From Candidatus Sericytochromatia bacterium (lineage in GTDB: Bacteria > Cyanobacteriota > Sericytochromatia > JACMPN01), in NCBI GenBank assembly GCA_014377495.1, contig JACMPN010000624.1:1-20257 (forward strand): a stretch of 20,257 nucleotides of DNA, given 5' to 3'. Below are positions 1-7,706 of this stretch, one piece after another. A program made the position numbers and the translations under genes. Positions within the stretch are counted from its first letter, which is position 1. Each line of letters opens with the position of its first letter. The notes below the pieces were generated by a model. That model saw only the letters and a list, made by a program, of their open reading frames with translations, made no database searches and was not told where the DNA came from.

Positions 1-70
1 AACCCCCCCCCCCCCCCCCAGGCCGCCCCCAAACCCCCCGGGGGGCGGGCGGTTTGCCCCCCCCGCCCCC
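1..70. repeat. C/G homopolymer-rich window edge
   Basis: The window opens with 17 consecutive C (3-19), then further C and G blocks, including six C followed by six G at 34-45 and a C-rich run at 57-70. AAACC at 31-35 and GGTTT at 51-55 are complementary. A GC-rich hairpin downstream of the minus-strand pnp gene is therefore possible and could act as its terminator. The long monotonous runs look equally like a contig end or a poly-G sequencing artefact. I see no coding content here. Confidence 0.5.
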
Positions 71-87
71 TGTTTCGTTTGGGGACC

Positions 88-936
88 TTAGATCTCGTTG
101 AGGACGGCTTTGACGAGGCGGCGGAAACGGGGCCCCATCTCGGCGGCAATGGCCAGGATCTCGGCTTCGCCACTGTGGTGGCCGCTGTCCGGAATCGCCA
201 TGTCGGTCACGGCCGCCAGGCCGAGGACCTTCATGCCGCCATGCACGGCGGCAATCGTCTCGAACACCGTCGACATGCCGATGGAGTCGGCCCCCAGGGT
301 GATCAGCATGCGCAGCTCGGCGGGCGTGAAGAAGACCGGACCATTGATCCCGGCGTAAACGCCCTGACGCAGGGTGATGCCTTCCCGCAGGGCGGTGGCC
401 TCGGTCGTGTCCCGGAGATCCCGGTTGTAGGCATCGAACATGACGGGGAACCGGGGCCCCAACTCGCCGTCGTTCGGCCCGTTCAGGGGATTCGTCCCGG
501 TGAGGTTGAGGTGATCGGTGATCATCATCAGATCGCCGGCTTTGAAGTGCTTGTTCAGGCCGCCGGTCGCAGCCGTGACGACGAGGGTCTCGACGCCCAA
601 GGCCCGGAAGATCCGGACGGGAAAGGTGATCTCTTTCGGGTTGTAGCCCTCGTACGAGTGGAAGCGACCCTGCTGGAGGATCACCCGTTTGCCCGAGAGG
701 GTGCCGACGACGAGGTTGCCGGCATGGGCCGGGGCAGTCGAGATCGGGAAGTGGGGAATGTCCTTGTAGGGAATCACCACGCGGTCCGTCACGTCGTCGG
801 CCAACTCACCCAAGCCGGATCCCAGGATCAGGGCGATTTCCGGTGTGGACGTGGTCCGACTGCGGATGAAATCGACGGTTTCCTGGACTTTTTGCCGGGC
901 CTCGACCAAGACGGGGTTGACTACGGCAGTGGTCAT
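88..936 (-). CDS. Purine nucleoside phosphorylase, PNP/MTAP family, with divergent base-site residues
   Basis: A 282-aa trimeric-type PNP/MTAP family protein, expected to carry out phosphorolysis of purine nucleosides in salvage. The phosphate-site motif LILGSGLGELAD (residues 36-47), HAGNL (71-75), GRFHSYEGY (90-98), DHLNLTGTNPLNGPND (141-156) and GADSIGMSTV (215-224) are all present, and the length is normal. I chose the ATG at 936 because GGAG lies 6 nt before it; an in-frame TTG at 963 lacks such a site. The residues that read the base and ribose depart from classical PNP: Phe203 replaces the usual Glu of GPSxE, and VTD replaces the usual T-N with Asp245. The H-x-E-V-L His is also not in place (SGEAEIL). 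Those changes resemble MTA phosphorylase. It is the last gene of the minus-strand run, 32 nt after tmk. The family assignment is secure and the substrate is not. Confidence 0.9.
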   Translation of the reverse strand: MTTAVVNPVLVEARQKVQETVDFIRSRTTSTPEIALILGSGLGELADDVTDRVVIPYKDIPHFPISTAPAHAGNLVVGTLSGKRVILQQGRFHSYEGYNPKEITFPVRIFRALGVETLVVTAATGGLNKHFKAGDLMMITDHLNLTGTNPLNGPNDGELGPRFPVMFDAYNRDLRDTTEATALREGITLRQGVYAGINGPVFFTPAELRMLITLGADSIGMSTVFETIAAVHGGMKVLGLAAVTDMAIPDSGHHSGEAEILAIAAEMGPRFRRLVKAVLNEI

Positions 937-968
937 GGGCAACTCCAATCCAACGTGGATCAATACAA

Positions 969-1613
969 CTAGGGGACTATACCACAGCGCTTGGCGACCT
1001 GCTCCTGGATGATCGCCGTCACCCGGTCCGCCGGTTCGTCACCCGGGACGATGACAAACCGTTCCGGCTCGGCCGCTGCCAAGACCAGAAATCCCGCCCG
1101 CACCCGGGCATGGAAGCTCAAAGCCTCCCGCTCCAGCCGATCGGGCTCACCCGAGGCCGTGGCCCGAAACAGGCCAATAACGGGATCCAGGTCCAACAGC
1201 AGCACCAAATCCGGCATCAGGCCCCGGGTGGCGTAATCGTTCAGCCAGCGGATGTCCGCCTGCGGCAGGCCCCGGCCATAGCCCTGATAGGCCAGCGTCG
1301 AATGCACGTACCGGTCGCAGAGGACGACGGCGCCTTCCGCCAGGGCGGGCTGGATTTTTTCGACGACGTGCTGAGCCCGGTCGGCCGCATAGAGCATCAA
1401 TTCCGAACGGTCGCACAGGTTGGCATTTTCGGGATCGAGGAGGATACCGCGGATCTTGGTCCCGATGGCCGTGCCGCCGGGATCCCGGCTGACGACCACC
1501 TTGCGGCCCTGTCGCTCCAGCCAATCCGCCAAACGGGCGATCTGGGTCGTTTTGCCGGCACCTTCCACCCCTTCGAAGGTGATGAACGTGCCGGGCGCAG
1601 GGGTATCGGTCAT
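969..1613 (-). CDS. tmk: Thymidylate kinase
   Basis: A 214-aa cytoplasmic dTMP kinase that forms dTDP for DNA synthesis. Seen: P-loop GVEGAGKT (residues 15-22), a RDPGGT block (43-48, usually REPGGT), the DRYVHSTLAYQGYGRG motif (100-115) that binds dTMP and contributes catalytic residues, and LVLLLDLDP (strand before the LID region). The length matches the family (about 205-215 aa). The start is the ATG at 1613; only a weak purine stretch precedes it, so expression may depend on the upstream gene. It lies 45 nt downstream of the ycf45-like gene and 32 nt upstream of pnp on the same strand. Confidence in function is high. Confidence 0.96.
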   Translation of the reverse strand: MTDTPAPGTFITFEGVEGAGKTTQIARLADWLERQGRKVVVSRDPGGTAIGTKIRGILLDPENANLCDRSELMLYAADRAQHVVEKIQPALAEGAVVLCDRYVHSTLAYQGYGRGLPQADIRWLNDYATRGLMPDLVLLLDLDPVIGLFRATASGEPDRLEREALSFHARVRAGFLVLAAAEPERFVIVPGDEPADRVTAIIQEQVAKRCGIVP

Positions 1614-1658
1614 GGTGACAATCTATCCATCGGATGAACGTATGACATAAGGGTATGG

Positions 1659-3215
1659 CTACATCGTCCCGCGGGGAAAGACCCGCAGCCGGCGCCCCGG
1701 ATCGACGCCGATCGCCTCGGCCCGCAGGTGATATTGACCGATCAGCTGTTCCTGTTGCCGGCGGATGGCCGCATCCCGTGGAGGCAGGTCGATCGGCTGG
1801 TTGTTGACGGCCACCTGCTCGATGGCCACCCGGGCCTCTTCGAGGGCTTCGGCCTCGGCAGCCTGTCGCTCGTCGTAACCGTTGGCGTTGCCACCATTCA
1901 CCGTGTCGAGGTTCATCAGCTCCCGCAAGGTCTTTTGGATCTGCGGGATGGTGTTCGACTTGACGATGTAGACGGGCACCTTGTTCTCTTCAGCCAACGC
2001 CATGATCTTGGCCGAGCCTTTGGCATAGCTCTTGAGCAGCAGGATGACGTCGGCATCCTCAAGGTTCTTGGTCACTGTGGCCGGCATGCGCATGCCCCGG
2101 ATCACCCGCTCCAGCTGGCTGCGGCTGACGGCGTAGGGGAAGATGCGCATCAACTGCGACTCTTTGCCGACGACCGTTTCGGTGTGGCTGGAGTACTCCT
2201 GCGCCTGCTCGTGGAAAATATGGATCTCGCCGGCATCGTCGATGAGGCGGATCTCCGGCTGGGGTGGCCAGCCACGCAGCAACTGGTCGATGACCTCGGC
2301 GACATCCTGGTGGACGGCGAGCCGGTAGCGGTCCTGGATCTCGATGGCGATGTCGAAGGTCGGCGGGGCCTTGCGCTCCAGCACGGTCTTCTGGGTGCCC
2401 CGGCGGCGGGCCTCCTCGTCACCGAGGGTGACGGACTGGATGCCGCCCACCAGGTCGTTGAGGCTGGGATTCATCATCAGGTTTTCGATGGAGTTGCCGT
2501 GGGCGGTGCCGATCAGCTGGACGCCCCGCTCGGCGATCGTCCGGGCGGCGTCGGCCTCGGCCTGGGTGGAGATCTCGTCGATGATGATCACTTCGGGCAT
2601 GTGGTTTTCCACGGCCTCGATCATCACGGCGTGCTGCTTGTCCGGGGTGGGCACCTGCATGCGACGGGCCCGCCCGATGGCGGGATGGGCGATGTCGCCG
2701 TCGCCGGCGATCTCGTTGGAGGTGTCGATGATGATCACCCGCTTGCCGAAGTCCTCGGCCAGAATACGGGCCATCTCGCGCAGTTTCGTCGTCTTGCCGA
2801 CGCCCGGCCGGCCCATCATCAGGATGCTGCGGCCCGACTCGACCAAGTCCCGGACGATGTCGATCGTGCCGTGGATGGCCCGGCCGACCCGGCAGGTCAA
2901 GCCGACGATGTCGCCCCGGCGGTTGCGGATGGCACTGATCCGGTGCAGCGTGCGCTCGATGCCGGCCCGGTTGTCGCCGCCGAAGCAGCCGACCCGGCTG
3001 ACAGCGAACTGGATCTCCTCCTGGCTGACGGGCTCATCCCGCAAATAGACGATCCGTCCGGGAAAGCGTCCCTCCGGCGATCGGCCCAGGTCCAGGACGA
3101 CTTCCAGCAGGGTGTCGAGCTGGGGTTGCTGTTTGAGCCGGGTGCGGATGTCAGCGGGCAGGATGTCGAGCAATTGGTCCATATTGTCGGCAATGTTGCG
3201 CTCGATGATCGCCAT
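1659..3215 (-). CDS. Ycf45-type AAA ATPase with C-terminal R3H-like domain
   Basis: A 518-aa protein matching the Ycf45/SpoIIIAA-like family found in cyanobacteria and some plastids. It is predicted to be a nucleic-acid-associated ATPase of unknown cellular role. Seen in order: an N-terminal helical region (1-120) with GCFGGDNRAGIERTLHRIS near 77-95, Walker A GRPGVGKT (135-142), Walker B EVIIIDEIS (208-216), a TAHGNSIENL sensor-like segment (237-246), a second domain around 350-440, and a basic C-terminal segment from about 480 (RRQQEQLIGQYHL then GRRLRVFP) that fits an R3H single-strand nucleic-acid-binding domain. The start has a strong Shine-Dalgarno, AGGAGG, 4 nt before the ATG. The gene starts 8 nt after ldpA stops, so the two are almost certainly co-transcribed. 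The family is confident; no specific function is known to me. Confidence 0.9.
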   Translation of the reverse strand: MAIIERNIADNMDQLLDILPADIRTRLKQQPQLDTLLEVVLDLGRSPEGRFPGRIVYLRDEPVSQEEIQFAVSRVGCFGGDNRAGIERTLHRISAIRNRRGDIVGLTCRVGRAIHGTIDIVRDLVESGRSILMMGRPGVGKTTKLREMARILAEDFGKRVIIIDTSNEIAGDGDIAHPAIGRARRMQVPTPDKQHAVMIEAVENHMPEVIIIDEISTQAEADAARTIAERGVQLIGTAHGNSIENLMMNPSLNDLVGGIQSVTLGDEEARRRGTQKTVLERKAPPTFDIAIEIQDRYRLAVHQDVAEVIDQLLRGWPPQPEIRLIDDAGEIHIFHEQAQEYSSHTETVVGKESQLMRIFPYAVSRSQLERVIRGMRMPATVTKNLEDADVILLLKSYAKGSAKIMALAEENKVPVYIVKSNTIPQIQKTLRELMNLDTVNGGNANGYDERQAAEAEALEEARVAIEQVAVNNQPIDLPPRDAAIRRQQEQLIGQYHLRAEAIGVDPGRRLRVFPRGTM

Positions 3216-3223
3216 GGGTCCTC

Positions 3224-4207
3224 CTAAGGATGGACTGAGAGAACGAGCTCACGGGCTCGCTGAATGCTCTGCCATCGATCAAGCTGTGACGGATCGTGGA
3301 CTGCTTGGAGCCCGAGATGGGCCCGGGCAAAGCTACCCATCCCGACACCATGGATGGGCAATGACCGCTCCCGGGCCAGGGAGCCGGTCAAGTCGTTGGT
3401 GCCTCCGGCGACCTGCACGAAGGCGGACACGTCAAGGGCCATGACCCGTGCAGCCAGTTCGAGGGCGGGTAAGGTCGATTCCACGCCCGTTCGGCCGCTG
3501 ATGGGCTTACCATCAACCTGTATGATTATACCCGACCCAGCCCACCCCACAATTCGCCGGATCAGGGCCAGGACCGCCTCGGTTCCCTGACCATAGTCGC
3601 CCACGCTGAAGCTGATCAAGGGCCAGCGAGCCCGCTGGTCCGCGACAAGCCGCCACAGAGCCTGGACACCGGCCTCGTCGCCCGATCCGGTGTGCAGTTC
3701 GATGGCCCTTGCCCCGGCGGCCCAGCAGGCCTCCAGCAGCCCGGCGTAGTCCTGGGCATCGCCCCAGGCCTGCAAACTCAGGGCATCAGTCGGACAGACG
3801 GGCAGGCAGTCCCGGCAGCCGGTGCAGTTCTGATCCTCCAGCTGCAGCTCGGGGGTCAGGTCAAAGACGCCGAAGCGGCAGCTGGGCAGGCAAATCCCGC
3901 AGTCGGTGCATTCCGGCCGGTCCAGCCGGATCCGGAAAAAATGCACGTCGCCCCCGGCATCCAGGCTGACCATCACGGCCGGATCCCCGCCGGCCCCGGC
4001 TGCCTGCGCCGTCCTGATCCCGGCCACGGCCGCCTCGACCGAGCCCACGTCCAGGCCGACGTCGATGGCATGGGCCCCGGCATGGGTAAAGACCTCCGCC
4101 AACCAGCGGATGACGTCGTAGTTCCGATAGCTCGCCCCGCAGATCACCTTGAAGAACCGGTGCTCGGCCAAGGCGGTCTCAAACGGCAGGGGTTGGGTTT
4201 GCAACAT
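3224..4207 (-). CDS. ldpA: LdpA-like 4Fe-4S protein (light-dependent period protein family)
   Basis: A 327-aa iron-sulfur protein of the LdpA family. In Synechococcus elongatus, LdpA is a redox-sensing input to the circadian clock. Seen: FFKVICGASYRNYDVI (residues 18-33), a TIM-barrel-like stretch ending VMVSLD (78-83), then two complete 4Fe-4S motifs, CTDCGICLPSC (Cys100, 103, 106, 110) and CTGCRDCLPVC (Cys128, 131, 134, 138). The LdpA C-terminal region follows, with QVDGKPISGRTG (230-241) and FVQVAGGTND (263-272). I prefer the ATG at 4207, with GGTGGA 6 nt upstream; a TTG at 4225 would add six residues. Either start overlaps the end of the membrane-protein gene (29 bp for the ATG), which implies translational coupling. 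No kai genes are in the window, so a clock role here is not supported. It may act as a redox sensor. Confidence 0.88.
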   Translation of the reverse strand: MLQTQPLPFETALAEHRFFKVICGASYRNYDVIRWLAEVFTHAGAHAIDVGLDVGSVEAAVAGIRTAQAAGAGGDPAVMVSLDAGGDVHFFRIRLDRPECTDCGICLPSCRFGVFDLTPELQLEDQNCTGCRDCLPVCPTDALSLQAWGDAQDYAGLLEACWAAGARAIELHTGSGDEAGVQALWRLVADQRARWPLISFSVGDYGQGTEAVLALIRRIVGWAGSGIIIQVDGKPISGRTGVESTLPALELAARVMALDVSAFVQVAGGTNDLTGSLARERSLPIHGVGMGSFARAHLGLQAVHDPSQLDRWQSIQRARELVLSVHP

Positions 4208-6260
4208 GACGTTTCCACCAAACAACCAGGAACAGCCAGGCGGCCCAAGCAGCCCAGGTCACAACGTCACAGGCCCGCTCCAGCGGATACCAGCGGAAGT
4301 GCCAGGCCAAGGTGCCCTTGCCGGCGGGCAGGACGACCTGCATAAATCGCTCCGGCGTCTCTGTCCAGTCCAACGGCGTCCCGTTCCAGGTGGCGAACCA
4401 GTTCGGATAGGCGTTGTAGGCGAGGACCACCCGGTTGTCCGGAGTCGGATTGTCCAGCTCCGTGACCACTGAATCCTGCGCGAGGCGGATGCCCCCCATC
4501 GTCAGCGGCTTTTGGGCATAGACGATGCGGCCCGGCGGCTCGATGGCCCAGAGCGAGACGGTGCCCGTCGTGGCCAGGCGGCGCAGACCGGGCTCCGTCG
4601 CCATCTTGGTGTCATGGTTGCCGCTGAACGTGACCAGATGGCTGACGCCATACCGGCGCAGCCGGGGCAACAGGTCCCGGTTGGCCAGCGGGATGTTGTT
4701 GATCCCCTGCAGCTGATCGGCGACCCGTGAGCCTTCCGAAAAATTGCCACCCAAGTCCGCCCGCTGCGCCCACAAGGGCAGGCCCTGATCCAGCAGATGC
4801 GGGCTGCCGTGGCTGTACTGGGCGTTCCAGTCAAACTCGGCGAGCAGACGGTCGGAAGGCTGCGTGACGGCCTTGACTGTTTCCATCATCGTCATCACGT
4901 CGTTGAAGTTGGACAGGTCGGAAGTCACCCGGATCGCCCAGCCCCGCAAACTCAAGTGATTGGGCAGGTCCACCTTGCCAACCAGGGCGAGGAGCGCCAC
5001 GGGCAGGGCCCAGGCGGCCGCGGCCTGACGGCCCGGCAGCCGGCGCAGCCCGGTCCACAGCCATTCGGCCGCCAGGCCGCCAGTCATCGCCAGGCAGAGA
5101 GCCAGATACCCCTGGAATCGGACGACTTGGGACGAGCCGACGATGTCGCCGAAGGGCAAAACACGGTTGACGATGCCGAACACGAGGGCCATCACCACGA
5201 TAGCGATCGTCGCCAGGTGACGGCGCCAGCCACCCCGGGCCAGCCCGATGGCGATCCCCGCCAGGCCCACCCAGGCGGCAACGTGACTGGTGACCATGTC
5301 GCCGCTGAGGATGCCCTGGCTGACTTCGAGGAGATTTGGCGCCGACCAGGCCCCAATCAGGCCGTGCCAGCTGTATTTCATCAGTGTGGGGACCAACCAG
5401 GCGGCACTGAGGGTGATGATCCCGGCCGTGACGGTGGCGGCGTAGGGGATCAGCAGCCAGCGACGCTGGATCAGGTGGAAAATCAGCAGGGTGGCAGCGG
5501 CGACAGCGGCGACATAGGTGCTGAAGGTGTGGGTCAGGACGAGGATGGCGGTCAGGGCCGCCATGACGAGACCCCGCCGGCGACTGGGTTGATCCAGGCC
5601 GGTGAACCAGGCCGCAATGACCAGGGGCAACAGGGCGATCCCCCAGGTGTTCGGGATCAGGCCGGTGACGAAAATGCCCGGCAGGCCGCCGCCATAGTGG
5701 GAACCGGCCAGCGTGCTCAGGCCCGCACTGACCAGGGCGCCGGAGCGGCCCATGCCGATCCAGCGCAATGACACGTAGAGCGATGCAGGAAGTAAGACGT
5801 AGCTGGCCACGGCCATGACGTTGAACACGACAGACAGCGACGTCCCGGGCAGCAGGGTGATCAGGGCGGCGGCGACATAGAAGCCCGGCGGGTAAAACTG
5901 GAACAGCTGAAAACCCGCGTGCCAGTTGGCAAACCAGCCGTCCCAGCGGCCCTGGGGCAGCAGATAATCCCGCAGGTAAGCGATCTTCACGGCATGGCCG
6001 ATGCTGTCCCAGCCCATGACGAAGCCAGGGGCCAGGACGTGGCGGACGGCGTGGGCGGCAAAGCCGACGATCGCCAGCAGCAGCAGCAGGGCCAGGCCCT
6101 GACGGGCCCCGCTGCTGGCCGGCCAAACGGCCCAAAACGGTTGTCCGGGCTGCTGGACTGTTATTGGCTGCGTGTCGGCGGGCGCAGGTGTTTCGTTGTA
6201 ATCGCCGGAAGGGGCCACCTCTGGCGGCGGGACCGTCAGGCCCTGATCGTCATGGGTCAC
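4179..6260 (-). CDS. Multi-pass membrane protein, GT-C-like / PTPS-related family
   Basis: A 693-aa integral membrane protein. An N-terminal Pro-rich cytoplasmic segment (1-50) is followed by a first transmembrane helix at about 56-72. A periplasmic loop then carries GWDSIGHA (Asp85, His89) and the pattern WFANWHAGFQLFQFYPPGFY (109-128). An Asp-x-x-x-His in the first loop followed by a FYPP motif is typical of GT-C-fold glycosyltransferases and of the membrane proteins named 6-pyruvoyl-tetrahydropterin-synthase-related. Many further hydrophobic helices run to about residue 430, then a soluble, probably periplasmic region, then a last helix near the C-terminus followed by a basic tail (WWKRH). 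The start is a GTG directly after the upstream TAG with no gap, and its Shine-Dalgarno is poor, suggesting coupling. A sugar-transfer role from a polyprenyl donor is inference; the acceptor is unknown. Confidence 0.75.
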   Translation of the reverse strand: MTHDDQGLTVPPPEVAPSGDYNETPAPADTQPITVQQPGQPFWAVWPASSGARQGLALLLLLAIVGFAAHAVRHVLAPGFVMGWDSIGHAVKIAYLRDYLLPQGRWDGWFANWHAGFQLFQFYPPGFYVAAALITLLPGTSLSVVFNVMAVASYVLLPASLYVSLRWIGMGRSGALVSAGLSTLAGSHYGGGLPGIFVTGLIPNTWGIALLPLVIAAWFTGLDQPSRRRGLVMAALTAILVLTHTFSTYVAAVAAATLLIFHLIQRRWLLIPYAATVTAGIITLSAAWLVPTLMKYSWHGLIGAWSAPNLLEVSQGILSGDMVTSHVAAWVGLAGIAIGLARGGWRRHLATIAIVVMALVFGIVNRVLPFGDIVGSSQVVRFQGYLALCLAMTGGLAAEWLWTGLRRLPGRQAAAAWALPVALLALVGKVDLPNHLSLRGWAIRVTSDLSNFNDVMTMMETVKAVTQPSDRLLAEFDWNAQYSHGSPHLLDQGLPLWAQRADLGGNFSEGSRVADQLQGINNIPLANRDLLPRLRRYGVSHLVTFSGNHDTKMATEPGLRRLATTGTVSLWAIEPPGRIVYAQKPLTMGGIRLAQDSVVTELDNPTPDNRVVLAYNAYPNWFATWNGTPLDWTETPERFMQVVLPAGKGTLAWHFRWYPLERACDVVTWAAWAAWLFLVVWWKRHVANPTPAV

Positions 6261-7355
6261 CTAGTTGATGACCCGCCCTGCACCTTTGTAGTTCGTGATG
6301 AACCAGGCGTCGTAGTTGGACCGTTTGGGATCGAAGGAGTTGATCGCCACGCCGCCGCGGCTGGTGGAGGAGTGGATGAAGTCGCCACTGCCGATGTACA
6401 TGCCCGTGTGACCGGGGAAAAACACCAGATCGCCGGGCTTCAGGTCGTTGCGGGTGAGCACGACTTTCAGGGCATCCTGCTGCTGGTCGGCATCACGGGG
6501 CAGCAGATAGCCATACAGCTTGTACACCTGCTGGTTCAGGCCGCTGCAATCGACCATGACGGGGCTGGTGCCGCCCCAGAGATAGGGAGCACCCATCAGC
6601 CGTTTGGCGGCGGCGATGATCTGCGGCACCGCCCTGGGGTCCCCCTTGGTGGGAGCGGGCTTCGTGGCGCCATCGAGCGCATACGCCGACTCGCCACCGG
6701 GCAGGCGGACCTGGGTAAAGCTGCCCTTTTGACCGATGACCGGTAGGGAGGTCGTCAAATACACCTTGGCGACAAAGGCCGCATCACCCCGGGGCGATGC
6801 CAGCAGATCGGTACTCGGTTGCGTGACCATCACTTTTTTAGCGGACCGCCACTGCCGATAGCCGGCTTCGGTCGTGCGGCTGATGGCCTTTTCCTCGGCC
6901 CAGCCGACATAGTTGTCGTCTTCGAGCTGGACCAGCCACCAGTTGGCTTCCCTCTTGATCAGCTTCAGCGGCTGACCCATCAGGCACTGCGTAATCAGTT
7001 CGCCGCTATGGCGGGGATCCTTGCGGATATTCAACAGGGGCATTTTGGCGATGGCATAGGGCTTGTCGCCGGCATCGGCAAAGGGAAAGACTTCGACCTT
7101 GTCGACGACCGAGGCGGCGTCACTGGCGAAGGCGGCCATCAGGCTCTGCTTTTGGCTGGCTGTGAGGACCCGGCCGACGAGGACGACGGACTTGGGGGCC
7201 GGGCCGGCCGACGCTTTGACGTCAAAATAGGTGATCCGGTCGTCGGCAGCGACCTGATTCCGTATTGCCGTCACCTGCTCGGCGGGCGTCAGGGCAAAAG
7301 CCGACAGGCTGACCAACAGGCTGCAGGCGAGGGAACGGAACAGAGGCACGCGCAT
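6261..7355 (-). CDS. Exported NlpC/P60 peptidase with BON-like and two SH3 domains
   Basis: A 364-aa secreted cell-wall hydrolase, first gene of the minus-strand run. Seen in order: a signal peptide (residues 1-22, basic MRVPLFR then a hydrophobic core), a BON-like domain (27-92, with VVLVGRVLTASQKQ), an SH3-like domain (about 97-158, LLNIRKDP), a second SH3-like domain (about 165-228, LLASP), and an NlpC/P60 domain (240-364). The catalytic Cys is in VDCSGL (Cys270) and the catalytic His in PGHTGMYIG (His316), with FIHSS following (His328). The order SH3-SH3-NlpC resembles YkfC-type gamma-D-glutamyl-L-diamino acid endopeptidases that process peptidoglycan stems. I chose the ATG at 7355 because GGAGA lies 7 nt upstream and a signal peptide follows; a TTG at 7388 would place charged residues before it. 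A perfect palindrome abuts the Shine-Dalgarno. Confidence 0.88.
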   Translation of the reverse strand: MRVPLFRSLACSLLVSLSAFALTPAEQVTAIRNQVAADDRITYFDVKASAGPAPKSVVLVGRVLTASQKQSLMAAFASDAASVVDKVEVFPFADAGDKPYAIAKMPLLNIRKDPRHSGELITQCLMGQPLKLIKREANWWLVQLEDDNYVGWAEEKAISRTTEAGYRQWRSAKKVMVTQPSTDLLASPRGDAAFVAKVYLTTSLPVIGQKGSFTQVRLPGGESAYALDGATKPAPTKGDPRAVPQIIAAAKRLMGAPYLWGGTSPVMVDCSGLNQQVYKLYGYLLPRDADQQQDALKVVLTRNDLKPGDLVFFPGHTGMYIGSGDFIHSSTSRGGVAINSFDPKRSNYDAWFITNYKGAGRVIN

Positions 7356-7366
7356 CAGACGTCTCC

Positions 7367-7385
7367 AAGCGTGGCAGCCACGCTT
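7367..7385 (-). promoter_or_regulatory. Perfect palindrome abutting the NlpC/P60 Shine-Dalgarno
   Basis: AAGCGTGGC / GCCACGCTT form 9-bp perfect arms around a single central base. On the minus strand the right arm ends exactly where the Shine-Dalgarno GGAGA begins, 12 nt before the ATG. It could be a translation-modulating hairpin in the leader or a dimeric-regulator operator. No U-tract follows on either strand, so it is not a classical terminator. Confidence 0.6.
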
Positions 7386-7408
7386 CAATTTGAGTAGTTC
7401 TGCACCAT

Positions 7409-7436
7409 CCTATAAGCACGCCCGGCACTTCAGCAA
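7409..7436 (-). promoter_or_regulatory. Candidate promoter for the six-gene minus-strand run
   Basis: On the minus strand TTGCTG (7436-7431), a 16-nt spacer and TATAGG (7414-7409) precede the NlpC/P60 leader. The -10 matches 4 of 6 consensus positions and the -35 matches 3 of 6. It is the best candidate in the divergent region, but weak. Confidence 0.3.
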
Positions 7437-7527
7437 CCACCCCTACCGGCCACCAAACCCAGGGATGCACGGGATCGGCGTGGATCCAGGGGCCGAGACG
7501 GCTTGCGTCCGCGTGCTTGATCCAGGG

Positions 7528-7556
7528 TGGTCAGCCGGAGGGTCCTTCGCTATAAT
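7528..7556 (+). promoter_or_regulatory. Sigma-70-type promoter for the SLH porin
   Basis: A perfect -10 TATAAT lies at 7551-7556 with TGGTCA at 7528-7533 (4 of 6) and a 17-nt spacer. Transcription would start near 7563, leaving a leader of about 145 nt before the porin start at 7707. The leader shows no other coding signal. This supports placing the porin start downstream of the promoter rather than at 7527. Confidence 0.6.
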
Positions 7557-7706
7557 CCGTCCGTTGTGGCGGTCGCTAGGTCCGTTGCACCTGACCAACC
7601 GGTTTGCGTGGGCAGGGAGCCCCTCCGGGCGGCGCCACCACAGGCCGCATCGACCGCCAATTCCAGACATGCCGCGATCCATCGACCCCAAACAAGGAGA
7701 TCACCG

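Noticed and set aside
1728..3227. A 499-codon open frame antisense to the ycf45-like gene
   Set aside because: It is a GC-bias shadow: its protein is low-complexity in Asp, Gly, Leu and Val with no family motif, and the opposite strand carries clear Walker A and B motifs with a strong ribosome site.
3224..4207. A circadian clock locus around ldpA
   Set aside because: No kaiA, kaiB, kaiC, sasA or rpaA gene is visible in the window; only the LdpA family member is present.
4797..5771. A long plus-strand open frame antisense to the membrane protein
   Set aside because: It is rich in Gly, Gln and Asp without structure, a complement of hydrophobic codons on the other strand.
7527..7706. N-terminal extension of the SLH porin
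   Set aside because: It overlaps the TATAAT promoter, encodes no signal-like sequence, and a strong ribosome site marks the later TTG start.
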